DNA from: Xanthocytophaga flava
GTDB taxonomy: Bacteria; Bacteroidota; Bacteroidia; Cytophagales; 172606-1
Reading direction: 5' to 3'
DNA: 64,000 nt
NCBI GenBank assembly: GCA_030068525.1
Contig: JASJOS010000026.1
Span: 23,565-87,564, forward strand
The notes beneath the pieces were generated by a model that worked only from the letters and a program-made list of their open reading frames with translations, had not been told where the DNA came from and searched no databases. Both the position numbers and the translations under genes were made by a program. This document shows, one piece after another, positions 35,365 through 44,408 of this stretch. The stretch's first letter is position 1, and every line of letters begins with the position of its first letter.

Positions 35365-35820
35365 ATGAAAGTTCAAATGGAGATGGTATTTACCTTCGAA
35401 ATAACTACTGTTCCTGAACATAAGGAATTACGCTATTATTGGGCTCATTTAGAAGGTTCACTTGCTATCTCTGTTGACAATATCCTCTTTTTTGAAGAGT
35501 CTGATATATGTTTGATTGAGTTAGCTAATGATATGCATAATTGGTTATTATCTGATAAACTTAATACCCAGCCTGATTTTATCTATAAAACTGTTGATTA
35601 CTATCCTGAGCCAATCCTGATCTTTGAATATATCAACTATGATTTTTATAAAATAGAATCTATCTGGCAAAAAACAGAACTGACACACTTTGTACCAAAA
35701 AATAGTATTATTACTGCATTTGAAACTTTTCTGAAGAATTTGGAAAAAGAATTAGCACAAACGTTAACTATCGATTTAAATGAATTATTGCGCGATTTAA
35801 ATCAAGTGGGGGACACTTAG
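35365..35820 (+). CDS. DUF7878-like small protein (immunity-like)
   Basis: A 151-residue soluble acidic protein with no signal peptide. A FTFEITTVPE start, YWAHLEGSLAISVDNILFFE, ICLIELANDMHNWLLSDK and a long helical end resemble small DUF7878-type proteins found singly in accessory regions. The family assignment is from memory of the pattern and tentative. The HxlR gene ends 49 bp upstream. Confidence 0.45.
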   Translation: MKVQMEMVFTFEITTVPEHKELRYYWAHLEGSLAISVDNILFFEESDICLIELANDMHNWLLSDKLNTQPDFIYKTVDYYPEPILIFEYINYDFYKIESIWQKTELTHFVPKNSIITAFETFLKNLEKELAQTLTIDLNELLRDLNQVGDT

Positions 35821-35984
35821 TGTTAAGACAAGTTGAAGATTTGGATAGTATGAGATGTCTGGATCTATCCTTTCTGCTACAACCATATAGTGGATGTGGT
35901 TACAAATTTCAAACTTTTCTTCTGTGAATTGTAAAGTCTAAAAAGATGTGTGTTTCATTTTGGTATGAAAAGGAAAAAAGTTGT

Positions 35985-36494
35985 ATGAAATACCTCAAAA
36001 AGTATGTTATACAAACAATAAGAAAGTTTTTTGTATTGTTACAAATAGGATTGTTGGTTGGGTGTACATCAGGCGGTAGTGAACCAGCAAACTTTTATAT
36101 TTCGAATAAGGATGATATGGATCATCTTGCTGTTACCATTCGTTCATTTGAGAGGATCTATTCATGTAGAAAAATAAATAACAATGCCTATGTATTGCAC
36201 ATGCAAAATGAAACAACTGAGTATTTTGTCAATAAGGATAGTTTGAATATACTCTTCCTGCAAAATGAAAAAATGGCACATGCTGCAGATAACTTAAAGT
36301 TCTTCAACTTGCTGGAGTCTTACCTAAAAGTAGATCAGGATATACTCTTTCAGTTTAAGGGTACAGCTTATATGTATGTCTATTCAAAGTCAGTAGATAA
36401 TACAGTAATTAAAAGGAAGAAAGATAGTGTACTGGAATTTTTTTCAATAAACTGTAACTGGTACGCTTACAGACGAAAGTTGGGGCTTTACTAG
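35985..36494 (+). CDS. Small lipoprotein of unknown function
   Basis: A 169-residue protein from the ATG of MKYLKKYVIQTI; an upstream in-frame ATG would place extra residues before the signal peptide. Lipobox LLVGC. The mature part is mixed alpha/beta with many Asn and Lys; I recognise no domain. It is likely anchored in the inner or outer membrane. Confidence 0.6.
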   Translation: MKYLKKYVIQTIRKFFVLLQIGLLVGCTSGGSEPANFYISNKDDMDHLAVTIRSFERIYSCRKINNNAYVLHMQNETTEYFVNKDSLNILFLQNEKMAHAADNLKFFNLLESYLKVDQDILFQFKGTAYMYVYSKSVDNTVIKRKKDSVLEFFSINCNWYAYRRKLGLY

Positions 36495-37757
36495 TATATC
36501 TGTAGTTTGGTAAGCAATTTAATCCACGCCTGTTTGGCTTTTTCATTAAGCTGTTCCCTAGCCCGATTCTTTAGTTTTAAGAATGCCTTGTAACATGGGG
36601 GACTTATTTCGAAAAATGCAATCATTGAATTATGCACATCATAAGTATAAGTACAGGAAATAGAATATAGAGAAAGTGGTCTGTTTTAACATAATTGGAT
36701 TTTTATACCATGTATTTCTTTTCTGGCGAATAGGGTAATTGGCTGCTTTTCAGCCTATATAACTACTTATGAATGAAAGCAATGCTGAAATACCTCCTTT
36801 GTATTCAGGTGCTCGATCTGCTGTTTGATAAATAAACACATTCAGTTCTTTACTCCATGTCTTTTTACAGGAATTCCCTGTTTTGTTACTTGATAAATGA
36901 ACAAAGCTGCAACATAAAATGATTAAGATGCCTAGAGGGATATATAGTTGGTTGCTTCTCATTTTTTACCTTGATTAGTATATAAAGCATTATGACCATT
37001 AACCAGAGTCGCTCCATATAGAGATAGTTACTTAGTTGTATACCTGTTAGCTGCCCAAAAGTAAGTGCTCTCGTTGTATAAAATAATAGGGCATAGACAT
37101 GCCATGAAACGCCAAAACGTACTTAACGATTATAGTGTACAAAATAAGGATCTATACAATCTTTTTCTTGTACATACCTTATGGAATCAAATAGGATTGC
37201 CTCACTCCATTCCCCCTTCTTATAATTTATTGCTTTGTTGATAACAAGAATTGAATCATTCTGGCTGTTTATGCTCGAAATAGAACTGAATAAGCAGCCA
37301 ACAATTAAAAACACAGTTTCTTAAAGTAATACAGGCCTTTTTGCTGCTATACTATTGAGGATGTATCTGTAAAGGATTAAATTGTTTACAATTGGCCTGA
37401 GATCTATACAAACAATACAGAAAGCATACAGATTTCCTGATTAAGAATATCCATTTGGCTTTGCGTAAAAATCCGTTAGTGAGAAAAGTTTGTATTGTAA
37501 CTCATATTTTCTCACTAAACAGGTCGGCATAACAATACTTAGTAAGTTTCGACGCCAGTAATCTTCTGGGGAATGCCCTATCAGAGTTGTATAAAGGGTT
37601 ATTGACAGTCGTCTTTTGCAGACCATACCTTTGCAAAATGTAAAGATATCCATAAATGATATGTCTGGGGCATTGGCGGACTGCTAGTATACCTTCTTGG
37701 CCTCTGTACTAATTCTGTTTCATACGATTTTAACTCAACATATAGTCTGGTACCCTT
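36495..37757. other. Region of decayed or tiny genes
   Basis: 1.26 kb with no intact gene I can support. It holds a TonB-like pseudogene (36497-36962, listed), a 63-codon minus-strand frame with a hydrophobic start (37123-37314, FLIVGCLFSSISSINSQNDS) and a 70-codon minus-strand frame at 37441-37653. The last two could be remnants or spurious. Confidence 0.45.
36497..36962 (-). pseudogene. Decayed TonB-like/secreted protein gene
   Basis: Starting at 36962, an intact signal-anchor (YIPLGILIILCCSFVHL) is followed by APEYKGGISALLSFISSYIG, the motif that precedes the C-terminal domain of TonB-like energy transducers. A stop then follows, and KAANYPIRQKRN continues in the same frame. A second frame nearer 36497 encodes YDVHNSMIAFFEISPPCYKA and a lysine-rich helical end. 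These read as one or two broken genes. Confidence 0.4.
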
Positions 37758-38258
37758 ATGAAAAACCCAAAGACCACCTTAGCAACACCTCTACTCGTAC
37801 TACTAAGCTGCCTGATATTTGCCGGATGCAACTATAGCAAAGGAGCCAAGAAAGACCTTCTTACAGGACTTTCATTCAACTACAATGGATTTGTTGTACA
37901 AGACATGGCATTGGTAGATCCGGAAAATAACCGTATGACCGATAATAAAGTAAAGTTAAATTCAGAGATAGCCATAGTAGCGCTTGGGATAAATAACTAT
38001 GGGCTTAAGGACGGCAAGGCTTTTCCAGGAATGAGTTTGTTGGTGACCGATACAAAGGGAACGCCAGTACTTAAGGCCGATGACTTGTTTTCAGGCGATC
38101 AGGGTCATCCGCCTGCAGATGCTACTGAACTACGTGGGAAGATTACCATTGCACAACCCATGGCAGCCGGTCAAACCTATCATGTTAAATTACGTATTTG
38201 GGACAAGGTGAAAGCCGATAATGAGCTGAATGCCGAAACCGACCTGGTTGTGCAATAA
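37758..38258 (+). CDS. Lipoprotein of unknown function
   Basis: A 166-residue lipoprotein (lipobox IFAGC). The mature part has an Ig-like/beta-sandwich feel (SFNYNGFVVQDMALVDPENN, GKITIAQPMAAGQTYHVKLR) and ends IWDKVKADNELNAETDLVVQ. I know no family name. It stands alone, with about 80 bp to the next gene. Confidence 0.6.
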   Translation: MKNPKTTLATPLLVLLSCLIFAGCNYSKGAKKDLLTGLSFNYNGFVVQDMALVDPENNRMTDNKVKLNSEIAIVALGINNYGLKDGKAFPGMSLLVTDTKGTPVLKADDLFSGDQGHPPADATELRGKITIAQPMAAGQTYHVKLRIWDKVKADNELNAETDLVVQ

Positions 38259-38334
38259 GTAATGATTTAGCTGGCCCGGTATACCTGGAAAGGATGTCTG
38301 CTTCTGGAAATTCGGATTCTGAATTCAGATTAGA

Positions 38335-38856
38335 ATGAATAAACAGATGGAATATATATTTGTTGGAGATACTGGATTGCTTCGATTGGTAAAACCAGAA
38401 TGGAAGGGTTACTGCATTAGATCAGTTGCAGATATCGAATACTGGATTAAGAAAACGAACCAAAAACCAGATGGTAACTCAGAAATAACCGCAACATTTA
38501 TTATTGACTTAGAATATAGTTTACTGATCAATGACAGACATTCCGAACATGTTGTCTGTGCAGCAGGAAGTAATGTATTGTCTGCAGGCGAAATAACATT
38601 TGAATTAGGTAAAAACAAATCATACCTTATTAGTCAAATCACCAATCAATCTACAGGTTATTGTCCTTCACCTAAATCCTGGAGTGCAGTAAAATACGCC
38701 TTAGAAAAGGTTGGGATTCCATTTCCGGATTTTTTTACCGTTGCATTCGAATTCCGGATTTGTAGTACATGTGGTTGGATTAATGTAATCAAAGACAATT
38801 ATTTTGTTTGTATCAATAGTGAATGTCAAAATCCATTATCGGCCCATGAAAATTGA
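38335..38856 (+). CDS. Hypothetical protein with C-terminal zinc ribbon
   Basis: A 173-residue soluble protein. The C-terminus carries CSTCGW and CINSEC, two Cys pairs that would bind one zinc. The body includes KGYCIRSVADIEYWIKKTNQ and TGYCPSPKSWSAVKYALEKV, reminiscent of widespread hypothetical proteins encoded near immunity genes. Function unknown. Confidence 0.55.
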   Translation: MNKQMEYIFVGDTGLLRLVKPEWKGYCIRSVADIEYWIKKTNQKPDGNSEITATFIIDLEYSLLINDRHSEHVVCAAGSNVLSAGEITFELGKNKSYLISQITNQSTGYCPSPKSWSAVKYALEKVGIPFPDFFTVAFEFRICSTCGWINVIKDNYFVCINSECQNPLSAHEN

Positions 38857-39108
38857 GGTAGTCAAACTTATTTTGAGGGAATGAATTAGGTATTGAGGAG
38901 AGATACATAGCAAAGCTAAACAAAGGAGTTACAAAGAGTGTTGTGATACTTTTAACCACGAAAGTAGTGTAGACACTCAAACCGCCTCTGCAGTGAGGTT
39001 AGTCCCTTATCGTATCCCATAAGTTTTTCAATTTTGAAGGTTTTACGGAAATGCTCTTTTTTATTTCCTAAAACCTTTTTTTGTCCTCCTGAAGATTCTT
39101 CCTTTGCC

Positions 39109-39220
39109 GTCCTCCTGAAAGGAACTCGTGGCAAGACCGGCGGCCTTTCCGACTGGAGATGATTTTTTCTCTCATAAAGGAAATGTGGCTCTATTTGTCA
39201 CAAGATTCTTTCAGAAGGAC
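39109..39220 (+). repeat. 112-bp inverted-repeat element, copy D
   Basis: Begins GTCCTCCTGAAAGGAACTCG, continues TGGCAAGACCGGCGGCC, and ends GGCTCTATTTGTCACAAGAT, then TCTTTCAGAAGGAC. Ends are inverse copies over about 25 bp with few mismatches. Same length as copy A but opposite orientation. Confidence 0.8.
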
Positions 39221-39266
39221 AATAAAGAAATATGAAAAAAAGAAATAAATTTCCTTACCTTGACTG

Positions 39267-39403
39267 CATTGAGTGGAAGCTGCGTTGGTAGGTAAGGCCC
39301 TGTTTGAGTACTATCACACAACTGAACTTGGCTCTCTTTGTCCCAACGCAACGGACGTTGCTTTCATTTTGGGTCCGAACGGACGTTCGAACCAGCGTCT
39401 TTC
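39267..39403 (+). repeat. Paired-hairpin module, second copy
   Basis: Inverse of 18155-18330 with one outer hairpin lost: GCGTTGGTAGGTAAGGCCC, AGTACTATCACA, then CCAACGCAACGGACGTTGC and CCGAACGGACGTTCGAACC. The inner hairpins GCAACGG/ACGTTGC and CGAACGG/ACGTTCG are intact. Confidence 0.7.
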
Positions 39404-39440
39404 TATTTTAACCGGTTTCGTCTTCCCTTAAAACTTGTTT

Positions 39441-39488
39441 GCGAAAAAGTTATGGGACAAGATAAGAGGCAAGTCCCTATCTTTTTCG
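39441..39488. repeat. GGGACAAGATAAGG module, paired copy
   Basis: GCGAAAAAGTTATGGGACAA, GATAAGAGGCAAG, TCCCTATCTTTTTC: one arm intact, the other shortened. It lies just outside the paired-hairpin module, as the palindromes at 18073 and 18341 do. Confidence 0.65.
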
Positions 39489-39585
39489 GAAGAGAGGTCT
39501 CTACTAAAGAAAAAGACATCCTTTGGAATTGAGCAGGTTGTGAGTGAAAATAAGTTGAAAAAGCCTTGTAGAAGGTAAGTGTTTT

Positions 39586-40167
39586 CTATTGAAATACAAT
39601 CTGAGGGCGCAATTCCTTAAGCTTATCTTTCAGCCTTTCAGAAAGCTGGTCTTCACTAATGCAAAGCAACTCTATTTTAGCCATTTGAGTGATAGGACTG
39701 TCAATATCCAGCTTGAAGTTTGAATTACTGCAAAAGCATAAATACCTTAGATTTTTCAGGTGGAATATTTCTTCAGGAATTTGACTAAACTCATTCATTC
39801 CCAATTCCAGCTTTTTTAGACTTTTTAATTTTCCAACGACTTCCGGTACTACCTGCAATTCATTATATCGGAGATCCAACTCATTCAAATAGGGAAGCTT
39901 AGCTACGGAAGCAGGAAGGTCTTTCAGATTGGAATGCCTAAGATCCAGCTTTTGTATTCTTTGTATTGGTTCGGGAAAGTCAGATTGCAAACAATACAGA
40001 ACAAGCTCTCTGTTTTTTGCGATGCGTTTATAGATATGCTTTCGGTCGCTTTTACTAAACGTAATTGCTAAATCTGCATTGTTTTGCCAGATCGTTAATC
40101 CCAACTTCACATTTTCATCCGCTGTAGAAAGTAATAACCGTTTCAGATTTTCAACTTCATTCTCCAT
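39586..40167 (-). CDS. Short leucine-rich-repeat protein
   Basis: A 193-residue protein. It begins with a cap, ENLKRLLLSTADENVKLGL, which recalls the caps of the LRR proteins at 2526 and 4629. Residues 70-190 hold about five LRRs (IQRIQKLDLRHSNLKDLPAS, LNELDLRYNELQVVPEVVGK). No signal peptide. It is a stand-alone gene facing repeat island 4; its partner is unknown. Confidence 0.8.
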   Translation of the reverse strand: MENEVENLKRLLLSTADENVKLGLTIWQNNADLAITFSKSDRKHIYKRIAKNRELVLYCLQSDFPEPIQRIQKLDLRHSNLKDLPASVAKLPYLNELDLRYNELQVVPEVVGKLKSLKKLELGMNEFSQIPEEIFHLKNLRYLCFCSNSNFKLDIDSPITQMAKIELLCISEDQLSERLKDKLKELRPQIVFQ

Positions 40168-41024
40168 ATATACTAATCAATGCTAGAATTATAGTAAATT
40201 GTCTGTTTATTGTATTGCTTTTCACCCATAGCCTGTCTGTTTCTTATCGTTATCCACCTTGTGTTATACTATTTTGTAAAATGAAGGATGAAAACTTACC
40301 TGGTAGGTTTAGACATGATATTTGGAAGGGTTGTTTGCAACTTGCATCCACAGATATAGTTTGTACTGCTATTTGGTAATATAAGGCTCTGTTCTAATTG
40401 TCTGACTTTTAGTGTGATATATTCAAGATAGAATATTACTTAGGCATTTCTGCATGATTGTAACTATCTATTTTTGTTTTACACCTGTAGTTGTTCTCTA
40501 ACTTTTGTTACACAACTTAATTACTGAAATGTAGGTAATGTCTCCCCTGTATAAGCCGTTTCGTATTGCGGGGAATACATTGTGATATATATATATCCTT
40601 CTTACATTAAAGCTGTAGTCTTCTTCCTGCCTGTATTTTTGATCTTTTCCGGAGAGTTGTAATTTCATAACGAAATCAGCACATTAAACAGGGGGAAATA
40701 GCAGAAAAAAGTACCTGATACTCTTTGCCCCGATACAAATACATGATATAAGGATTACATGGAAAGTCCTAACTGTAAAAGTAGAAACAAAAAGAATAGC
40801 TAAAAAACATCTGTAAGAGGTTGTATAAATTCTCCTGACAATGATCTTAACCTGTATCTAAACAGCCACTTTGATAGTTGTAAAATTATCTCCATAAAAA
40901 TAATGGTATTATTTCTATTTAGCTTATCTATCAATAACTAACGGGTAGGGGGCTTTCCATACAGAAGTCCGAGTCATCACATACTCCTAAATTATAATCA
41001 TCTGACATATTATATATCTACTCT
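40168..41024. other. Long AT-rich promoter region before the chemoreceptor gene
   Basis: No gene seen on either strand. A run of TATATATATA lies near 40587. The region presumably holds the promoters of the chemoreceptor gene to the right and of the LRR gene to the left; no -33/-7 pair stood out clearly. Confidence 0.4.
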
Positions 41025-42632
41025 ATGCAAATTTCTATCAAAGCCCGGTTGATTATTGCCTTTACACTGTTAATTGCCGCAAGTGGTTTTATTTTCTACC
41101 TGGGAAATCGCAATGCCAATGCCCTTAATAACTGGGTAACACTCATTATAAAAACACATGCAAACCGAATCAAACTGGCCGGGAAACTATCAGAAGATCT
41201 TCAGTATATAACCAAAAATGAAAAAAATCTGATCATTATTACCAAGCCTGAAGTATTACAGGAAATGGCAAAAGAGGGAGAAGAAAGAATAGAGGAGATG
41301 GAACAACGCCTGGATGAGTTAAAGGGACTGGTAGATCAGCAAGGCAAAGAGGATGTAGATAACTTTATGGTGAAATGGCATGAATACCGGAAAATTTATG
41401 GCAGAGTGAAAACACTGGCAGTAGTCATTAATACAGACTCCAGCAACAAGGCGGCCCTTGAACTTTCCAATGGTATTGCCAATACTACTGCTAATGAAGC
41501 TATTGCTGTGATGAACAAATTGGTTAGAAACAATGAAGCAGAGTTAGCTAAGATTGATGCGGATACCAATCAGATTTATGAAGAAGGACAGAGCAATATG
41601 ACGTATCTGCTTGTATTGAGCACAATTGCTTCTGTTGGACTTTCTTTATGGATTATTATATCGATCTCCATGTCTGTTAACACCGCCAAAGAAGCCATCA
41701 AAGCGCTTTCGGAAGGAGACCTTACTATTCAGATCAAGCAAACGGGTAAAGACGAACTGGGCGAACTGATTGAATACCTACGGGTTATGACCAGCAAACT
41801 GAAAGACGTATTGTCTTATGTTTCTACTGCCTCTGAAAGTATTGCTTCGGCCAGCCAGCAGATTGCGGCAGGTGCATCAGAACAGGCTGCATCGGCAGAA
41901 GAGGTCTCTTCTTCTATGGAACAAATGGCTTCCAATATTGATCAGAACACAGACAATGCGCAGCAAACTGAAAAAATTGCTCAGAAAGCTTCAGAAGACA
42001 TTCGCGAAGGAAGCCAGGCGGTGAATCAGACGGTAAATTCTATGAAACAGATTGCGGATAAGATTTCCATTATTGGAGAGATTGCCCGTCAGACTAATCT
42101 GCTGGCCCTGAACGCAGCCGTTGAAGCAGCACGTGCCGGAGAACATGGGAAAGGATTTGCGGTCGTAGCCGCAGAAGTACGTAAGCTGGCCGAAAGAAGT
42201 CAACTGGCAGCGATAGAAATTGACGTTTTATCCAAATCCAGTGTAGCGATTGCTGAAAGATCAGGCAACGTGCTTGAACAGATTGTACCGGATATACAAA
42301 AGACATCTCGTCTGGTGCAGGAAATCTCAGCTTCCAGTATGGAACAAAACTCAGGTGCAGAGCAAGTCAATAATGCTATTCAGCAGCTAAGCCAGGTAGT
42401 GCAGTCCAATGCTGCTGCTTCCGAAGAATTATCCGTACAGGCCGAGCAATTAAGAGAAGCCATCGCATTCTTTGATATTGGTTCGGTAAAACATCATAAT
42501 ACGCCACGTAGTACCAGTAAGGCTAAAGTTAGTTCTCATGCAACGTTACCTAAAAAAGGCAAATCCAAGGGTGTAACGCTGGATATGCATGAACACACTG
42601 AGGTTTCAGATGCAGATTACGAACGGTTTTAA
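41025..42632 (+). CDS. Methyl-accepting chemotaxis protein
   Basis: A 535-residue chemoreceptor. TM1 at about residues 8-27, a four-helix-bundle sensor (30-190), TM2 at 190-214 (MTYLLVLSTIASVGLSLWII), HAMP (AIKALSEGDLTIQIKQTGKD), and a long coiled-coil signalling domain with the hairpin tip EIARQTNLLALNAAVEAARA (about 351-370) and ERSQLAAIEI. It senses a small molecule in the periplasm and controls CheA; no cheA or cheW gene is in the window. The C-terminal tail holds a basic stretch, SKAKVSSHATLPKKGKSKG. A CheR gene follows after 113 bp. Confidence 0.93.
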   Translation: MQISIKARLIIAFTLLIAASGFIFYLGNRNANALNNWVTLIIKTHANRIKLAGKLSEDLQYITKNEKNLIIITKPEVLQEMAKEGEERIEEMEQRLDELKGLVDQQGKEDVDNFMVKWHEYRKIYGRVKTLAVVINTDSSNKAALELSNGIANTTANEAIAVMNKLVRNNEAELAKIDADTNQIYEEGQSNMTYLLVLSTIASVGLSLWIIISISMSVNTAKEAIKALSEGDLTIQIKQTGKDELGELIEYLRVMTSKLKDVLSYVSTASESIASASQQIAAGASEQAASAEEVSSSMEQMASNIDQNTDNAQQTEKIAQKASEDIREGSQAVNQTVNSMKQIADKISIIGEIARQTNLLALNAAVEAARAGEHGKGFAVVAAEVRKLAERSQLAAIEIDVLSKSSVAIAERSGNVLEQIVPDIQKTSRLVQEISASSMEQNSGAEQVNNAIQQLSQVVQSNAAASEELSVQAEQLREAIAFFDIGSVKHHNTPRSTSKAKVSSHATLPKKGKSKGVTLDMHEHTEVSDADYERF

Positions 42633-42644
42633 ACAATAATTTCC

Positions 42645-42686
42645 AGTTGGAGGCCAGTTGCTGATAAAGGTACTGAGCCTCCAACT
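42645..42686 (+). other. Hairpin between MCP and cheR
   Basis: AGTTGGAGGC (42645-42654) and GCCTCCAACT (42677-42686) form a perfect 10-bp stem around a 22-base loop. No T-run follows, so it is more likely an mRNA stabiliser or a weak attenuator than a terminator. Confidence 0.55.
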
Positions 42687-42745
42687 ACTCAAAAAATATC
42701 TTTTATCTTACGAAATAAGCCTGTTGGTGTTTCCTTTTTACTACT

Positions 42746-43594
42746 ATGGAAGCATGGAAGATTGCCAGACTAAGCGAAAAAGAATTTGACAAGTTAAGTC
42801 ATTTTATCTTTGGTCAGTATGGCATTAGAATGAATCCTTTGAAGAAACCTATGCTGGAAAGCCGACTGCAAAAGCGGCTACAGGCATTAGGTATGTCTTC
42901 TTACCATCAGTATTGTAACTATCTGTTTAGTTCGCAGGGACAAGCAAATGAGCTGATTCCGCTTGTTAATGTAGTCACTACCAATAAAACTGATTTCTTT
43001 CGTGAAGCTGCCCATTTTGATTTTCTAACCCGGTATTTTCTGCCACAGGTATGCCCTCAGGCATCCAGTCAGCAACCTTTACGGATCTGGAGTGCGGGTT
43101 GCTCTTCCGGCGAAGAGCCTTACACGATGGCTATGGTGATGCATGAGTTTGCCAGGCGTTGTCCTTCTGCCTTGCATTATTCTATTCTGGGAACAGATTT
43201 ATCTCCTCGGGTACTCGAATTGGCAACGACTGCTGTCTATACACCTGAACAGGTTGCACCAATTCCTTTACCGCTGCAACAGAAATATTTTCTACGCAGT
43301 AAAGACCCCAAAAAGCCAGTCACTTACCGGATTGTACCTGAATTACGAGAGACGGTAAGCTTCCGGCAGCTTAATTTCATGAACAGTACCTATGACATAC
43401 CCGGACATTGTGATATTGTGTTTTGTCGCAATGTGCTGATCTACTTTGACAAGCCTACCCAGGAAAAGGTGATTGCACGTTTGTGTGCCAAACTAAGAGA
43501 GGGTGGTTTGTTGTTGCTTGGGCATTCCGAGTCTACTTCTGGCATGAATCTTCCGCTTGAACAGATACAACCGGCTATTTACCAAAAGATATAA
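42746..43594 (+). CDS. cheR: CheR-type protein-glutamate methyltransferase
   Basis: A 282-residue protein. N-terminal helical CheR_N (LSEKEFDKLSHFIFGQYGIR, LESRLQKRLQALGMSSYHQY), then the SAM-binding Rossmann fold with TNKTDFFREAAHFDFL, IWSAGCSSGEEPYTMAM (SAM loop), ILGTDLSPRVLELA, VFCRNVLIYFDKPTQEKVIA and GGLLLLGHSES. It methylates Glu residues in the chemoreceptor just upstream, adapting its signal. Length and motif order are standard. It is probably co-transcribed with the receptor. Confidence 0.93.
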   Translation: MEAWKIARLSEKEFDKLSHFIFGQYGIRMNPLKKPMLESRLQKRLQALGMSSYHQYCNYLFSSQGQANELIPLVNVVTTNKTDFFREAAHFDFLTRYFLPQVCPQASSQQPLRIWSAGCSSGEEPYTMAMVMHEFARRCPSALHYSILGTDLSPRVLELATTAVYTPEQVAPIPLPLQQKYFLRSKDPKKPVTYRIVPELRETVSFRQLNFMNSTYDIPGHCDIVFCRNVLIYFDKPTQEKVIARLCAKLREGGLLLLGHSESTSGMNLPLEQIQPAIYQKI

Positions 43595-43726
43595 ATAGCC
43601 AGATATGTATTTTCTTATTCTAATAACTTAGAACTGGTAGTTATCTTATCGCTTATAAAACTTCTCAGGAAGTTTTTATTTTAGATTTTTTATAGTAGAA
43701 TTAACTCCAAATAGAAAACGTTTTGT

Positions 43727-43936
43727 ATGTGGTTTATCATATTAGCCATTATCTACCTTATAGTTATGGGCTTACTGGCGGCTCGTTACGTTAGAAAAGT
43801 TAAAAGGATAAGATCAGATCCGGATGCTTTAAAAACTGAATATGATCGAAAGCTAAGTGGAGCAGCTAAATACCTTGCCCTAAGTACTTTAGTTGAGTTT
43901 TTGACCACAATTTTAGAAACTTTTCTAAAACAGTGA
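43727..43936 (+). CDS. Small membrane protein of unknown function
   Basis: A 69-residue protein with one strong N-terminal helix (IILAIIYLIVMGLLAARYV), a basic middle (RKVKRIRSD) and a second amphipathic helix. It is a clean frame with a reasonable start and no known family. Confidence 0.5.
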   Translation: MWFIILAIIYLIVMGLLAARYVRKVKRIRSDPDALKTEYDRKLSGAAKYLALSTLVEFLTTILETFLKQ

Positions 43937-44012
43937 TTCAGGACTAATAAAGTATGTACACCTCACTTCCTACTTTACATTTTTCCATTTCATACAGAAA
44001 ATGATTGAATGC

Positions 44013-44276
44013 TTACCCAATATTGGTACTTAGTTGAAATAACGGCAGATACATGGCTACCAGAATCACTCCTACAATTAAACCCAGAAAGATAATAATC
44101 ATTGGTTCCAGAGCGCTGCTTAATAGGGCGCTACGGTGTTCTACCTCTTCGTTATTCTGAACGGCCAGCTTTTCAAAGAAGAAGTCGAGCTGATTTACCT
44201 CTTCACTTACCTTGAGCAAGGCTATCATTTTGGCATCGTAAACAGGAAAGCGGGACAAGCTTTTGTGAAATAACTC
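44013..44276 (-). pseudogene. Truncated GspF/PilC inner-membrane protein remnant
   Basis: About 87 codons ending at 44013 match the C-terminus of type II secretion/type IV pilus F proteins: LFHKSLSRFPVYDAKMIALL, KVSEEVNQLDFFFEKLA, LSSALEPMIIIFLGLIVGVI, MYLPLFQLSTNIG. The family is normally about 350-400 residues; only the last quarter is present, with a stop just upstream. No other pilus gene is nearby. Confidence 0.75.
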
Positions 44277-44408
44277 CTAAAATTTATCGTTTAGAAAAAA
44301 TAAAAATAGATCAACCAACTCACAGTGAAGTTAGCTGACCTATTTTTGAATCGGAAGCCTAAATGGGAGTCTGATTGTTACTCTCTGAAAGATGATGAAT
44401 TTATATCG

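Larger units (their letters stand above)
38857..39585. other. Repeat island 4 (no gene)
   Basis: The gap between the zinc-ribbon gene and the convergent LRR gene holds a GGGACAAGATAAGG-related arm (38998-39030), the 112-bp element copy D (39109-39220) with an extra end at 39083, the paired-hairpin module (39267-39403) and another palindrome (39441-39488). Confidence 0.7.

Noticed and set aside
37441..37653. A 70-codon minus-strand frame
   Set aside because: No signal, motif or neighbour supports it; kept only as a possible remnant in the region entry.
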